Shown here piece by piece: positions 52,073 through 61,040 of a DNA stretch of 64,000 bases (within the stretch, counting starts at the first letter, position 1; every line of letters starts with the position of its first letter). Below the pieces are notes generated by a model. The model had not been told where the DNA came from, searched no databases, and saw only the letters and a list, made by a program, of their open reading frames with translations. The stretch is from Streptomyces regalis (GTDB taxonomy: Bacteria > Actinomycetota > Actinomycetes > Streptomycetales > Streptomycetaceae), in the NCBI RefSeq assembly GCF_001509475.1, contig NZ_LLZG01000384.1, positions 1 to 64,000 of the forward strand. Reading direction: 5' to 3'. Made by a program: the position numbers and the translations under genes.

Positions 52073-53899
52073 TCAGCGCCCGACCGCGTACCCCTGCATT
52101 CCCCGCGGATTCGCCGCCGCCGACAGGACGCCGGTCTCCGGGTCCCTCGCGACCGCGCACAGCCGGCCCTCCGACCAGGCCTCACCGACGGTCACCTCAT
52201 GACCACGCCGCCGTAGCTCCTCCACCACCTCCGCGGCCGTACGGGACTCCACGGTGACGCTACCCGGACGCATCCCGCGCGGGTAGAAGGAGCCGGGGAA
52301 GCTGTCGTTGTGCCAGTTCGGGGCATCGATCGCACCCTGCAGGTCGAGGCCGCCGCGGACCCGGTCCCGCAGGGCGACCGCGAGGAAGAAGTGCAGCTGC
52401 CACTGGTCCTGCTGGTCCCCGCCGGGCGTGCCGAAGGCCATGACGGGCACGCCGTCGCGCAGGGCGATCGAGGGCGTGAGCGTCGTACGCGGCCGCCGCC
52501 GCGGCGTCAGTGAGTTCGGCAGGCCCTCTTCCAGCCAGGTCATCTGCAGCCGGGTGCCGAGCGGGAAGCCCAGTTCGGGCACGACGGGGTTGGACTGCAG
52601 CCAGCCGCCGCTGGGGGTGGCCGCGATCATGTTGCCCCAGCGGTCGACGACGTCGAGGTGGCAGGTGTCACCGCGGGTGCCCCCGTCGGCGGCGACGTCC
52701 GGCTCACCCGGCACGGGGGACGCCGGGCGCTTGGCCACGGTCGGCTCGCCGACGCCCAGCACGTCGAAGCCGGGTTCGTCGCAGGCCACCACGCGCGCGT
52801 GCGCGCACAGCCGCGGGGCGCGTCCGCCCGGGCTGCCCGGCCGCAGCTCGTGAGAGGCCTTCTCGCCGATCAGCTCCCGCCGGGCCGCGTTGTACCGCTC
52901 CGACAGCAGCTCGGCGAGCGGCACCTCGGCCGCGTCGCCGTACCAGGCCTCCCGGTCGGCCATGGCCAGCTTGCAGCCCTCGATCAGCAGATGGACGTAC
53001 TCGGCGGACCCGTACCGCGGCAGCTCGGGCGGGAGCAGCGCGAGCTGCTGGAGGAGGACCGGGCCCTGGCTCCAGGGGCCGGCCTTGCACAGGGTCCAGC
53101 CATTCCAGTCGTACGTCGCCGGCGCCTCGTAGGTCGCGGACCAGCCGGCGAGGTCGGCGGCCGTGAGCGTGCCGGAGTGCCGCTCACCGCTGGTGTCCAT
53201 GGTGGGCCGCTGGGCCTGCCGTACGAGGGCCTCGGCGATGAACCCGGTGCGCCACACCTCCCGCGCGGCGTCGATCTGCGCGACCCGGTCCCCGGCCCCG
53301 GCGACCTCGTCCAGCAGCCGCTTCCAGGTGACGGCGAGGGCGGGGTTACGGAACAGCTCCCCGGGCCGTGGTGCCTTCCCGCCCGGCAGATACACCTCGG
53401 CCGACGAGGTCCACTCCGTCTCGAACAGCTCCCGCACGGTCTCGACGGTCTCCCCGACGCGCTCCACGGGCGCGTGCCCGTGTTCGGCGTACCCGATGGC
53501 GTACTCGAGCACCTCGGCGAGCGTCCGGGTCCCGTAGTCCCGCAGCAGCAGCATCCACGCGTCGAACGCCCCGGGCACGGCAGCCGCGAGCGGCCCCGTC
53601 CCCGGCACGAGCGCCAGGCCGAGTCCCCGGTAGTGCGTGACCGTCGCCCCGGCGGGCGCAACGCCCTGCCCGCACAGCACGCGCACCTCACCGCCCGCCG
53701 GCGCGAGCAGGATCGGCACCTCGCCGGCCGGCCCGTTGAGGTGCGGCTCGACGACATGCAGCACGAACGCGCCCGCCACGGCAGCGTCGTACGCGTTGCC
53801 GCCTCTTTCCAGCACGGCCATCGCCGACTGGGAGGCCAGCCAGTGGGTGGAGGACACCATGCCGAAGGTGCCTTGGAGGGTGGGGCGGGTCGTGAACAT
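52073..53899 (-). CDS. Gamma-glutamyltransferase family protein
   Basis: A 608-residue Ntn-hydrolase. The N-terminal part has GFVL-type HVVEPHLNGPAGEVPILLAP and DAWMLLLRDYGTRTL. The autoprocessing site is in GGTRGDTCHLDVVDRWGNM, with Thr of GDT as the new N-terminal nucleophile of the small subunit. The oxyanion-type loop GGDQQDQWQLHF is conserved. It transfers or hydrolyses gamma-glutamyl groups, although this subfamily lacks a plain signal peptide and may be cytoplasmic. I use ATG 53899 (MFTTRPTLQGTFG); an ATG ten codons earlier (53929) is in frame. Confidence 0.88.
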   Translation of the reverse strand: MFTTRPTLQGTFGMVSSTHWLASQSAMAVLERGGNAYDAAVAGAFVLHVVEPHLNGPAGEVPILLAPAGGEVRVLCGQGVAPAGATVTHYRGLGLALVPGTGPLAAAVPGAFDAWMLLLRDYGTRTLAEVLEYAIGYAEHGHAPVERVGETVETVRELFETEWTSSAEVYLPGGKAPRPGELFRNPALAVTWKRLLDEVAGAGDRVAQIDAAREVWRTGFIAEALVRQAQRPTMDTSGERHSGTLTAADLAGWSATYEAPATYDWNGWTLCKAGPWSQGPVLLQQLALLPPELPRYGSAEYVHLLIEGCKLAMADREAWYGDAAEVPLAELLSERYNAARRELIGEKASHELRPGSPGGRAPRLCAHARVVACDEPGFDVLGVGEPTVAKRPASPVPGEPDVAADGGTRGDTCHLDVVDRWGNMIAATPSGGWLQSNPVVPELGFPLGTRLQMTWLEEGLPNSLTPRRRPRTTLTPSIALRDGVPVMAFGTPGGDQQDQWQLHFFLAVALRDRVRGGLDLQGAIDAPNWHNDSFPGSFYPRGMRPGSVTVESRTAAEVVEELRRRGHEVTVGEAWSEGRLCAVARDPETGVLSAAANPRGMQGYAVGR

Positions 53900-53929
53900 A
53901 GGGCCTCTCACCTCGCTGTTTACGCCCAT

Positions 53930-54496
53930 TGGCCAGACCGGTCGGCGCTCAGGGTCAGTACTGGGGAGAATCTGGGGAGTTCGGGCCAGAGCTCTTCTCC
54001 GTCCGCTCCCCCAGCAGGCTATCGATCGTCATACGCCCCGCGCGCACAGGCCAGACCGATCGCCCGCAGCGCGTCGAGGTGGAGGGGGCGGCCGGGACAC
54101 GTCTACGTCGTCACCCACTCCGAAGCCCCGCACGGCCGACGCCCACACCGCCGTACGCGCTCCGCCGAACTGGTCGCGATAGCGCTCGTCGACGCCGTGG
54201 TGGTCGTACTCGGCCATGCCTCGGGGATCGGCGCACCCGCCGCCTCCTCCGACGCGACCGCAGCCCCGCCGCAAACGCACGACGCCGCGCGCTGATCGGA
54301 GGGCCGTGGCCCGCCCATCGGCGGATTCCGACGCCTTCTTGACGCCGTGCCGCGTTCCGTACGCCGGTTCGGACGGCTGGGCCAGGACGGCCGCTTTCGA
54401 CGGCCGCGGAAAGCGACAGCGACGGGCCACGGCCCGAGCGTGTTCCTGCGCACACACCGGCATCGGCGCACCGCAGCCGAGCGTCGTCCGGCCCGC
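53930..54496. other. Gap without a supportable gene
   Basis: About 570 bases between the gamma-glutamyltransferase gene and the trkA relic. All frames are Arg/Pro-rich and inconsistent, as in eroded DNA. A short stretch near 54150-54230 (ELVAIALVDAVVVVLGHASG on the plus strand) is hydrophobic and could be a scrap of a transporter. I cannot assign it. Confidence 0.4.
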
Positions 54497-54853
54497 GACT
54501 CCAGAGTCGCCGTCATCGGTCTCGGCCGTTTCGGCCAGTCGGTGACGGAAGATGACGGAAGACGACGGAAGAGCTGATGCGACGTGGCTGGGACGTGCTC
54601 GGCATCGACGCCCACGCCGGACTCGTCCAGAAGGCCGGCATCCTGGTCACGTCGAACCTCGTCGACGCGGCCGTACCCCACATCTGGGCCCGTGCCACCA
54701 CCCGGCAGCACGGTCAGATCCTTCATCGCCTTCGACAGCGACTACGCCCTCATCAAAACCCTCGCCCCGAAATTCGCCGGCGGCATGCCGCTCGTCATCA
54801 TCGTCACCGGCAAGACCCGTGCCGTGGAGACGTTCGCGGAGCTGGACCAGTGA
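54497..54853 (+). pseudogene. TrkA-type potassium-channel regulatory protein relic
   Basis: The start of an NAD-binding RCK domain is plain: RDSRVAVIGLGRFGQSV, then in another frame MRRGWDVLGIDAHAGLVQ. After a large deletion a third frame gives SDYALIKTLAPKFAGGMPLV and FAELDQ, then stop. At least two frameshifts and the loss of the middle of the domain make it non-functional. TrkA/KtrA proteins gate potassium transporters, and the intact kdp potassium locus lies immediately beyond on the opposite strand. Confidence 0.65.
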
Positions 54854-54873
54854 GGACCAGTGAGGACCAGTGA
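54844..54873 (+). repeat. 10-bp sequence in three tandem copies
   Basis: GGACCAGTGA occurs three times head-to-tail. The first copy contains the last codons and stop of the trkA relic, and the array ends 7 bases before the kdpD stop. Confidence 0.9.
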
Positions 54874-54879
54874 GACGTT

Positions 54880-57438
54880 CTACGAGGTGGCAGTCACCGG
54901 AAGGTCCGCAGTCACCGGCTGACGGTCCGCCGCGGTCGGCAGGCTGAGCACCATGGTCAGGCCGCCGCCGGGGGTGTCCTCGGCGTGGATCGTGCCGCCC
55001 ATCGCCTCGGCGAAGCCGCGGGCGACCGCGAGGCCGAGGCCGACGCCGTTGCCGCGCGGGGCGTCACCGTAGCGCTGGAAGGGCGCGAAGATGCGGTCCT
55101 TGGCCTCGTCGGGGACGCCCGGGCCGCGGTCCACCACGCGGACTTCCACCCGGTCGGCGATGGCGCTGGCCGCCACCAGGACCGGCTCGTCCTCGGGGCT
55201 GTACTTCACCGCGTTCTCCACGACGTTGGCGACCACCCGCTCCAGCAGACCCTTGTCGGTGGCCACCATGGGCAGGGTCTCGGGGATGTCCAGGCCGACC
55301 GTCTCGTCGGGGTCCGGGATGCCGCCCAGGGCCAGCGGGACGACCTCGTCCAGGTCGATCTCACGGATCAGCGGGGTGAGGGTGCCGGTCTGCAGGCGGG
55401 ACATGTCCAGCAGGTTGCCGACCAGGTGGTCGAGGCGGTCCGCGCCCTCCTCGATCGCGGCCAGGAGTTCGGCCTGGTCCTCCTCGGACCACTCGACGTC
55501 GTCCGAACGCAGGCTGGACACGGATGCCTTGATGCCGGCGAGCGGGGTGCGCAGGTCGTGGCTGACGGCGGCCAGCAGGGCGGTGCGGATGCGGTTGCCC
55601 TCGGCCAGCTCCCTGGCCTGGTCGGCCTCGGACTGCAGCCGCTGGCGATCCAGGACGACGGCGGCCTGGGCGGCGAACGCGGACAGTACGCGCCGGTCGG
55701 AGGCCGGCAGCACCCGTCCCGACAGGGCCAGTGCCATGTGGTCGCCCACCGGCACGTCCACGTCGGCGTCCTCGGGCCTGCCCACGACCGGGCTCTCACC
55801 GACCCTGCCCGCGCAGCTCCACGGCGCCGTGTCGTTCTCCCGCTCCAGCAGAGCCGCCGACCGCATGCCGAAGGTCTCCCGCACCCGCTCCAGCAGCTCC
55901 TCCAGGCCGGTCTCGCCCCGCAGCACACTGCCGGCGAGGTAGGAGAGGATCTCCGACTCGGCGCGCAGCCGGGCCGCCTGCTCGGTGCGGCGGGCCGCCA
56001 GGTCCACCACCGACGCCACCGACACGGCCACGCCGACGAAGACCGCGATGGCGACGATGTTCTTCGGGTCGGCGATCGTCAGCGTGTGGACCGGTGAGGT
56101 GAAGAACCAGTTGAGCAACAGTGAGCCCACCATGGCGGAGGCCAGGGCGGGCAGCAGGCCGCCCAGCAGCGCGGCCGCCACCGTGAGGGTCAGGAACAGC
56201 AGCATGTCGTTGGCCAGGCCCAGTTCGGGCAGGACACTGCTGAGCAGCAGCGTGAGGAGCGCGGGTCCTGCCACACCGGTCAGCCACCCCCAGATGAGCC
56301 GCGACCGGCCGAGCCGCGCACTCCTGGCGGCCGGCAGGCCCCGCCCCTTGCCCGCCTCGTCGTGGGTGATCAGGTGGACGTCCAGGTCAGGTCCCGAGTC
56401 GCGGGCGACGGTGGCGCCGACGCCGGGCCCGAAGATGTACTGCCAGCTCTTGCGCCGTGAGACGCCGAGGACGATCTGGGTGGCGTTGACGGCGCGCGCG
56501 AACTCCAGCAGCGCCACGGGAATGTCGTCGCCCACGACGTGGTGGAAGGTGCCGCCCAGGTCCTCCACGAGGGTGCGCTGGACGGCCAGTTCCTTCGGTG
56601 AGGCCGAGGTCAGCCCGTCGCTGCTGGCGATGTAGACGGCCAGCACCTCACCGCCGGCGCCCTTCTCAGCCAGCCGCGCGGCCCGGCGGATCAGCGTCCT
56701 GCCCTCCGGGCCACCGGTGAGCCCGACCACGATCCGCTCGCGCGAGCCCCAGATCGTCGAGACCTGGTGCTCGCTGCGGTACTGCTGCAGGTACTCGTCG
56801 ACGCGGTCGGCCACCCAGAGCAGGGCCAGCTCGCGCAGTGCGGTGAGGTTGCCGGGGCGGAAGTAGTTGGAGAGGGCCGCGTCGACCTTGTCCGGCTTGT
56901 AGATGTTGCCGTGTGCCATCCGCCGCCGCAGCGCCTGCGGCGACATGTCGACCAGCTCGATCTGATCGGTGCGGCGCACCACCTCGTCCGGCACGGTCTC
57001 CTTCTGCCGGATGCCGGTTATGGACTCCACGACGTCGCCCAGGGATTCCAGGTGCTGGATGTTGACGGCCGATATGACGTCGATGCCGGCCGCGAGCAGC
57101 TCCTCGACATCCTGCCAGCGCTTGGAGTTGCGCGAGCCCGGGATGTTCGTGTGGGCCAGCTCGTCGACCAGGGCGACCTGAGGACGACGGGCCAGCACCG
57201 CGTCGACGTCCATCTCCGTGAAGACGCTGCCGCGGTACTCCAGCTCCTTGCGCGGGATCTGCTCCAGGCCGTGCAGCATCACCTCGGTGCGTGGCCGGCT
57301 GTGGTGCTCCACGAAAGCGACCACGCAGTCGGTGCCGCGCTCCACCCGCCGGTGCGCCTCCGACAGCATCGCGTACGTCTTGCCGACGCCCGGTGCCGCA
57401 CCGAGATAGATCCGAAGCTTGCCGCGTGCCATGGTCAT
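54880..57438 (-). CDS. kdpD: KdpD osmosensitive potassium sensor histidine kinase
   Basis: An 852-residue membrane kinase. The N-terminal KdpD domain starts GKLRIYLGAAPGVGKTYAML (Walker A) with VDELAHTNIPGSRN following. A USP-like domain comes next (about 240-370), then a cluster of four transmembrane helices at about 390-500, a GAF-like segment, and the kinase core: H-box SHDLRTPLAGIKA, N-box NVVENAVKYSP, G-boxes VDRGPGVPDEA and GVGLGLAVARGF. It autophosphorylates under K+ limitation or osmotic stress and passes phosphate to KdpE. The ATG overlaps the kdpE stop (ATGA), so kdpE-kdpD is one unit. Confidence 0.95.
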   Translation of the reverse strand: MTMARGKLRIYLGAAPGVGKTYAMLSEAHRRVERGTDCVVAFVEHHSRPRTEVMLHGLEQIPRKELEYRGSVFTEMDVDAVLARRPQVALVDELAHTNIPGSRNSKRWQDVEELLAAGIDVISAVNIQHLESLGDVVESITGIRQKETVPDEVVRRTDQIELVDMSPQALRRRMAHGNIYKPDKVDAALSNYFRPGNLTALRELALLWVADRVDEYLQQYRSEHQVSTIWGSRERIVVGLTGGPEGRTLIRRAARLAEKGAGGEVLAVYIASSDGLTSASPKELAVQRTLVEDLGGTFHHVVGDDIPVALLEFARAVNATQIVLGVSRRKSWQYIFGPGVGATVARDSGPDLDVHLITHDEAGKGRGLPAARSARLGRSRLIWGWLTGVAGPALLTLLLSSVLPELGLANDMLLFLTLTVAAALLGGLLPALASAMVGSLLLNWFFTSPVHTLTIADPKNIVAIAVFVGVAVSVASVVDLAARRTEQAARLRAESEILSYLAGSVLRGETGLEELLERVRETFGMRSAALLERENDTAPWSCAGRVGESPVVGRPEDADVDVPVGDHMALALSGRVLPASDRRVLSAFAAQAAVVLDRQRLQSEADQARELAEGNRIRTALLAAVSHDLRTPLAGIKASVSSLRSDDVEWSEEDQAELLAAIEEGADRLDHLVGNLLDMSRLQTGTLTPLIREIDLDEVVPLALGGIPDPDETVGLDIPETLPMVATDKGLLERVVANVVENAVKYSPEDEPVLVAASAIADRVEVRVVDRGPGVPDEAKDRIFAPFQRYGDAPRGNGVGLGLAVARGFAEAMGGTIHAEDTPGGGLTMVLSLPTAADRQPVTADLPVTATS

Positions 57439-58118
57439 CCTTCGAAGCGGTAGCCCATTCCGGGCTCGGTGATCAGGTAGCGGGGGTGGGACGGATCAGC
57501 CTCCAGTTTGCGGCGCAGCTGGGCCATGTAGACCCGCAGGTAGTTGGTCTTGTTGCTCTGGGATGCCCCCCACACCTCCTGGAGCAGCTGTTTCTGTGTG
57601 ATGAGCCGGCCGGGGTTGGTCACCAGGATCTCCAGCAGGTGCCACTCGGTCGGGGTGAGGCGGACGTCGCGTCCGGCGCGATGGACCTTCTTGGCGGCCA
57701 GGTCGATGGTGAACTCGTCCGTCGTGACCCGCGTCATCTCGGGTTCGATCGGCACGGCTTGCGTACGGCGGACCGCGGCGCGCAGGCGGGCCAGCAGCTC
57801 GTCCATGCTGAACGGCTTGGTGATGTAGTCGTCGGCGCCCGCGTCCAGGGCGGCGACCTTCTCGTCGGACGCCCGCCGGGCGGAGAGCACAAGGATCGGT
57901 ACCCGGGCCCAGCCGCGCAGCGCCTTGATGACGTCGACGCCGTCCATGTCCGGCAGGCCCAGGTCGAGGACGACCACGTCGGGCTGGCGGGCAGCGGCCA
58001 GGCGCAGCGCCGTGGCTCCGTCCGGGGCCGCGTCGACGCCGTAGCGGCGGGCCTGCATGTTGATGACGAGCGCGCGTACGAGCTGGGGGTCGTCCTCCAC
58101 GACCAGCACCCGGGTCAT
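57435..58118 (-). CDS. kdpE: KdpE response regulator
   Basis: A 227-residue OmpR/PhoB-type regulator. In the receiver domain, RVLVVEDDPQLVRAL supplies the acidic pocket, VVLDLGLPDMDGVDV the phosphorylated Asp, and the conserved Thr/Ser and Lys are in VLSARR and YITKPFSMDELL. The C-terminal winged helix (LTPTEWHLLEILVTNPGRLI) binds DNA. Phosphorylated KdpE should activate the kdpFABC promoter. It is separated from kdpC by a strong hairpin and so is probably transcribed partly independently. Confidence 0.95.
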   Translation of the reverse strand: MTRVLVVEDDPQLVRALVINMQARRYGVDAAPDGATALRLAAARQPDVVVLDLGLPDMDGVDVIKALRGWARVPILVLSARRASDEKVAALDAGADDYITKPFSMDELLARLRAAVRRTQAVPIEPEMTRVTTDEFTIDLAAKKVHRAGRDVRLTPTEWHLLEILVTNPGRLITQKQLLQEVWGASQSNKTNYLRVYMAQLRRKLEADPSHPRYLITEPGMGYRFEG

Positions 58119-58176
58119 CGGTGCGCCTTCCTGTCATGCGCGGGGGTGGGACAGCCCGTAAGGGCTGGATGGCGGT

Positions 58177-58219
58177 GGGAGCCGACGGCCCCGGGGGGTG
58201 TCCCGGGCCGTCGGCTCCC
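58177..58219 (-). terminator. Strong hairpin after kdpC
   Basis: GGGAGCCGACGGCCC (58177-58191) and GGGCCGTCGGCTCCC (58205-58219) form a perfect 15-bp stem with a 13-base loop, 20 bases past the kdpC stop and ahead of kdpE. No U-tract follows, as is common in Streptomyces. It should terminate or attenuate the kdpFABC transcript. Confidence 0.7.
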
Positions 58220-58239
58220 GCGCGGTTCGCGTAAGCCCA

Positions 58240-58854
58240 TCAGCTCTTCGCCGCGAGTCCCTTGAGCGCGATGTTGAGCTCCAGGACGTTGACATGGGGC
58301 TCGCCCATGAATCCGAGCGTGCGGCCGTCGGTGTGGTCGTCGACCAGCTTCTGCACCTGCGCCACGGTCAGCCCGTTGTTCTCGGCCACCCGCTCGACCT
58401 GGATGTCCGCGTACGCCGGGGAGATGTCCGGGTCGATCGCGGAGGCCGACCCGGTGACCGCGTCCTTGGGCACCTCGGACTGGGGTACGCCGTTGAACTC
58501 GGCGACCTGCTTCTTCGCCGCCTTCACGTTCTTCACGAGGGTCGGGTCACTGGCGCCCAGCTGGCTGGAGCCCGTGGTCAGCGGGTCGTAGCCGCTGTTG
58601 GACGGGCGGCCCTGGAACCACTTCGGGTCGGGCTTGTCGGTGCCCTTGATGTTCCAGCTCTGGCCGATCGGCTTCGAGCCGATCTCCTTGCCGTCGACCT
58701 CGACCATCGAGCCGTTGGCCTTGTCGTTGAACAGCACCTGGCCGATGCCGGTGACCAGCAGCGGGTACGCGATGCCGGTCACCACGGTGAGGACGAGCAG
58801 CATGCGCAGGGCGGCCCACGCCATGCGTGCGGAGCTTGCGAAAGATGTGTTCAT
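58240..58854 (-). CDS. kdpC: KdpC subunit of the K+-transporting ATPase
   Basis: A 204-residue single-pass subunit: one N-terminal membrane helix (MLLVLTVVTGIAYPLLVTGI) followed by an extracytoplasmic domain with FQGRPSNSGYDPLTTGSSQL, SASAIDPDISPAYADIQ and the closing NVLELNIALK. It holds KdpA and KdpB together and modulates ATP affinity. It lies 5 bases after kdpB in the operon. Confidence 0.95.
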   Translation of the reverse strand: MNTSFASSARMAWAALRMLLVLTVVTGIAYPLLVTGIGQVLFNDKANGSMVEVDGKEIGSKPIGQSWNIKGTDKPDPKWFQGRPSNSGYDPLTTGSSQLGASDPTLVKNVKAAKKQVAEFNGVPQSEVPKDAVTGSASAIDPDISPAYADIQVERVAENNGLTVAQVQKLVDDHTDGRTLGFMGEPHVNVLELNIALKGLAAKS

Positions 58855-58859
58855 GTCCT

Positions 58860-61040
58860 TCAGCCGATCCCGGGGATGAGCGAGATGAGCAGGTCGATGA
58901 TCTTGATGCCGATGAAGGGCGCGATCAGGCCGCCGAGCCCGTAGATCGTCAGGTTCCGTCGCAGCATCTTGTCGGCGCTGACGGGCCTGTACTGCACGCC
59001 CTTCAGGGACAGCGGCACCAGCGCGATGATGATCAGCGCGTTGAAGATGACCGCGGACAGGATCGCGGAGTCGGGCGAGGACAGGCCCATGATGTTGAGC
59101 TTGTCCAGGCCGGGGTGGACGGCCGCGAACAGCGCCGGGATGATCGCGAAGTACTTGGCCACGTCGTTGGCGATGGAGAACGTCGTCAACGCGCCCCGGG
59201 TGATGAGGAGTTGTTTGCCGATCTCGACGATCTCGATGAGCTTGGTCGGGTTGGAGTCGAGGTCGACCATGTTGCCGGCCTCCTTGGCGGCCGACGTACC
59301 CGTGTTCATCGCCACGCCGACGTCCGCCTGCGCCAGCGCAGGGGCGTCGTTGGTGCCGTCGCCGGTCATCGCGACCAGCTTGCCGCCGGCCTGCTCCCGT
59401 TTGATGAGGGCCATCTTGTCCTCAGGGGTGGCCTCGGCGAGGAAGTCGTCGACGCCTGCCTCCTCGGCGATCGCCTTGGCGGTCAGCGGGTTGTCACCCG
59501 TGATCATGATCGTCTTGATGCCCATGCGGCGCAGCTCCTCGAACCGCTCCCGCATGCCCTCCTTGACGACGTCCTTGAGGTGGATGACGCCCAGCACGCG
59601 GGCGCCCTTGTCGTCCTTGACCGCGACCAGCAGCGGGGTGCCGCCGGCCTCGGAGATGCGGTTGGCGATGGTGTCCGCGTCGTCGGCGACCGTGCCGCCC
59701 TCTTCCTGCACCCAGGCGATGACGGAGGCCGTGGCGCCCTTGCGGACCTTCCTGCCGTCCACGTCCACACCCGACATCCGGGTCTGCGCGGTGAACTCGA
59801 TCCACGCCGCGTGCGCCAACTCACCCTGGTGGCGCTCCCGCAGACCGTACTTCTCCTTCGCCAGGACGACGATGGAACGGCCCTCCGGCGTCTCGTCGGC
59901 CAGCGACGACAGCTGAGCGGCATCCGCGACCTCGGCCTCCGTCGTCCCGCGCACCGGCACGAACTCGGCGGCCTGCCGGTTGCCCAGCGTGATCGTGCCG
60001 GTCTTGTCGAGCAGCAGCGTGGAGACGTCACCGGCGGCCTCGACTGCCCGGCCGGACATGGCGAGTACGTTGCGCTGGACCAGCCGGTCCATGCCCGCGA
60101 TGCCGATCGCGGACAGCAGCGCGCCGATCGTCGTCGGGATCAGACAGACCAGCAGTGCCACCAGCACGACCATCGTCAGGTGGCTGCCCGCGTAGTCGGC
60201 GAACGGCGGCAAGGTGGCCACCGCCAGCAGGAAGACGATCGTCAGCGAGGCCAGCAGGATGTTCAGCGCGATCTCGTTCGGCGTCTTCTGCCGGGCCGCG
60301 CCCTCGACCAGGTTGATCATCCGGTCGATGAAGGTCTCACCGGGCTTCGTCGTGATCTTGATGACGATGCGGTCGGACAACACCTTCGTGCCGCCCGTGA
60401 CGGCCGAACGGTCGCCGCCGGACTCTCGGATGACCGGAGCCGACTCACCGGTGATGGCCGACTCGTCGACGGACGCCACTCCTTCGACGACGTCACCGTC
60501 GCCGGGGATGATGTCGCCGGCCTCGCAGACGACCAGGTCGCCGATCTTCAGGTCGGTGCCCGGAATCTGCTCCTCGGAGCCGTCCTTGAGCAGCCGCCGG
60601 GCGACCGTGTCGGTCTTGGCCTTGCGCAACGTGTCGGCCTGAGCCTTGCCGCGGCCCTCGGCGACGGCCTCCGCCAGGTTGGCGAAGATCACGGTCAGCC
60701 ACAGCCAGGCGCTGATCACCCAGCCGAACCAGTCGCCCGGGTCCTTGAAGGAGAAGACCGTCGTCAGGACGGAGCCGACGAGGACCACGAACATCACGGG
60801 CGACTTGACCATCACCCGCGGGTCGAGCTTACGGAAGGCGTCCGGCAGCGACTTGACCAGCTGCTTCGGATCGAACAGCCCTCCGCCGACCCGCCCGTCG
60901 GGCTTGTGCCCGGTGGGCGCGTCCTGGTGGGGCGCAAGGGTGGGAGTGGACATGGAGTCCTGCTTCTTCACGTCGGTCTTCTGCGTGGTTGCGTGGGTCT
61001 TCTGCGTGGTTGCGTCAGTCTTCTGCGTGTTGGTCGTCAT
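58860..61040 (-). CDS. kdpB: KdpB P-type ATPase subunit
   Basis: A 726-residue P-type ATPase. The phosphorylated Asp is in [12 protein letters not shown], the actuator motif is [10 protein letters not shown], the hinge is [20 protein letters not shown], and the membrane segments flank these domains. It hydrolyses ATP to drive K+ uptake through KdpA. The N-terminus is unusual: three imperfect TTQKTDA-type heptapeptide repeats ([19 protein letters not shown]), encoded by tandem DNA repeats, precede the conserved start. The ATG overlaps the kdpA stop by one base (TGATG), so the genes are coupled. The repeats could be a slippage-prone tail, and a downstream start at [10 protein letters not shown] is possible. 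Confidence 0.95.
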   Translation of the reverse strand: MTTNTQKTDATTQKTHATTQKTDVKKQDSMSTPTLAPHQDAPTGHKPDGRVGGGLFDPKQLVKSLPDAFRKLDPRVMVKSPVMFVVLVGSVLTTVFSFKDPGDWFGWVISAWLWLTVIFANLAEAVAEGRGKAQADTLRKAKTDTVARRLLKDGSEEQIPGTDLKIGDLVVCEAGDIIPGDGDVVEGVASVDESAITGESAPVIRESGGDRSAVTGGTKVLSDRIVIKITTKPGETFIDRMINLVEGAARQKTPNEIALNILLASLTIVFLLAVATLPPFADYAGSHLTMVVLVALLVCLIPTTIGALLSAIGIAGMDRLVQRNVLAMSGRAVEAAGDVSTLLLDKTGTITLGNRQAAEFVPVRGTTEAEVADAAQLSSLADETPEGRSIVVLAKEKYGLRERHQGELAHAAWIEFTAQTRMSGVDVDGRKVRKGATASVIAWVQEEGGTVADDADTIANRISEAGGTPLLVAVKDDKGARVLGVIHLKDVVKEGMRERFEELRRMGIKTIMITGDNPLTAKAIAEEAGVDDFLAEATPEDKMALIKREQAGGKLVAMTGDGTNDAPALAQADVGVAMNTGTSAAKEAGNMVDLDSNPTKLIEIVEIGKQLLITRGALTTFSIANDVAKYFAIIPALFAAVHPGLDKLNIMGLSSPDSAILSAVIFNALIIIALVPLSLKGVQYRPVSADKMLRRNLTIYGLGGLIAPFIGIKIIDLLISLIPGIG

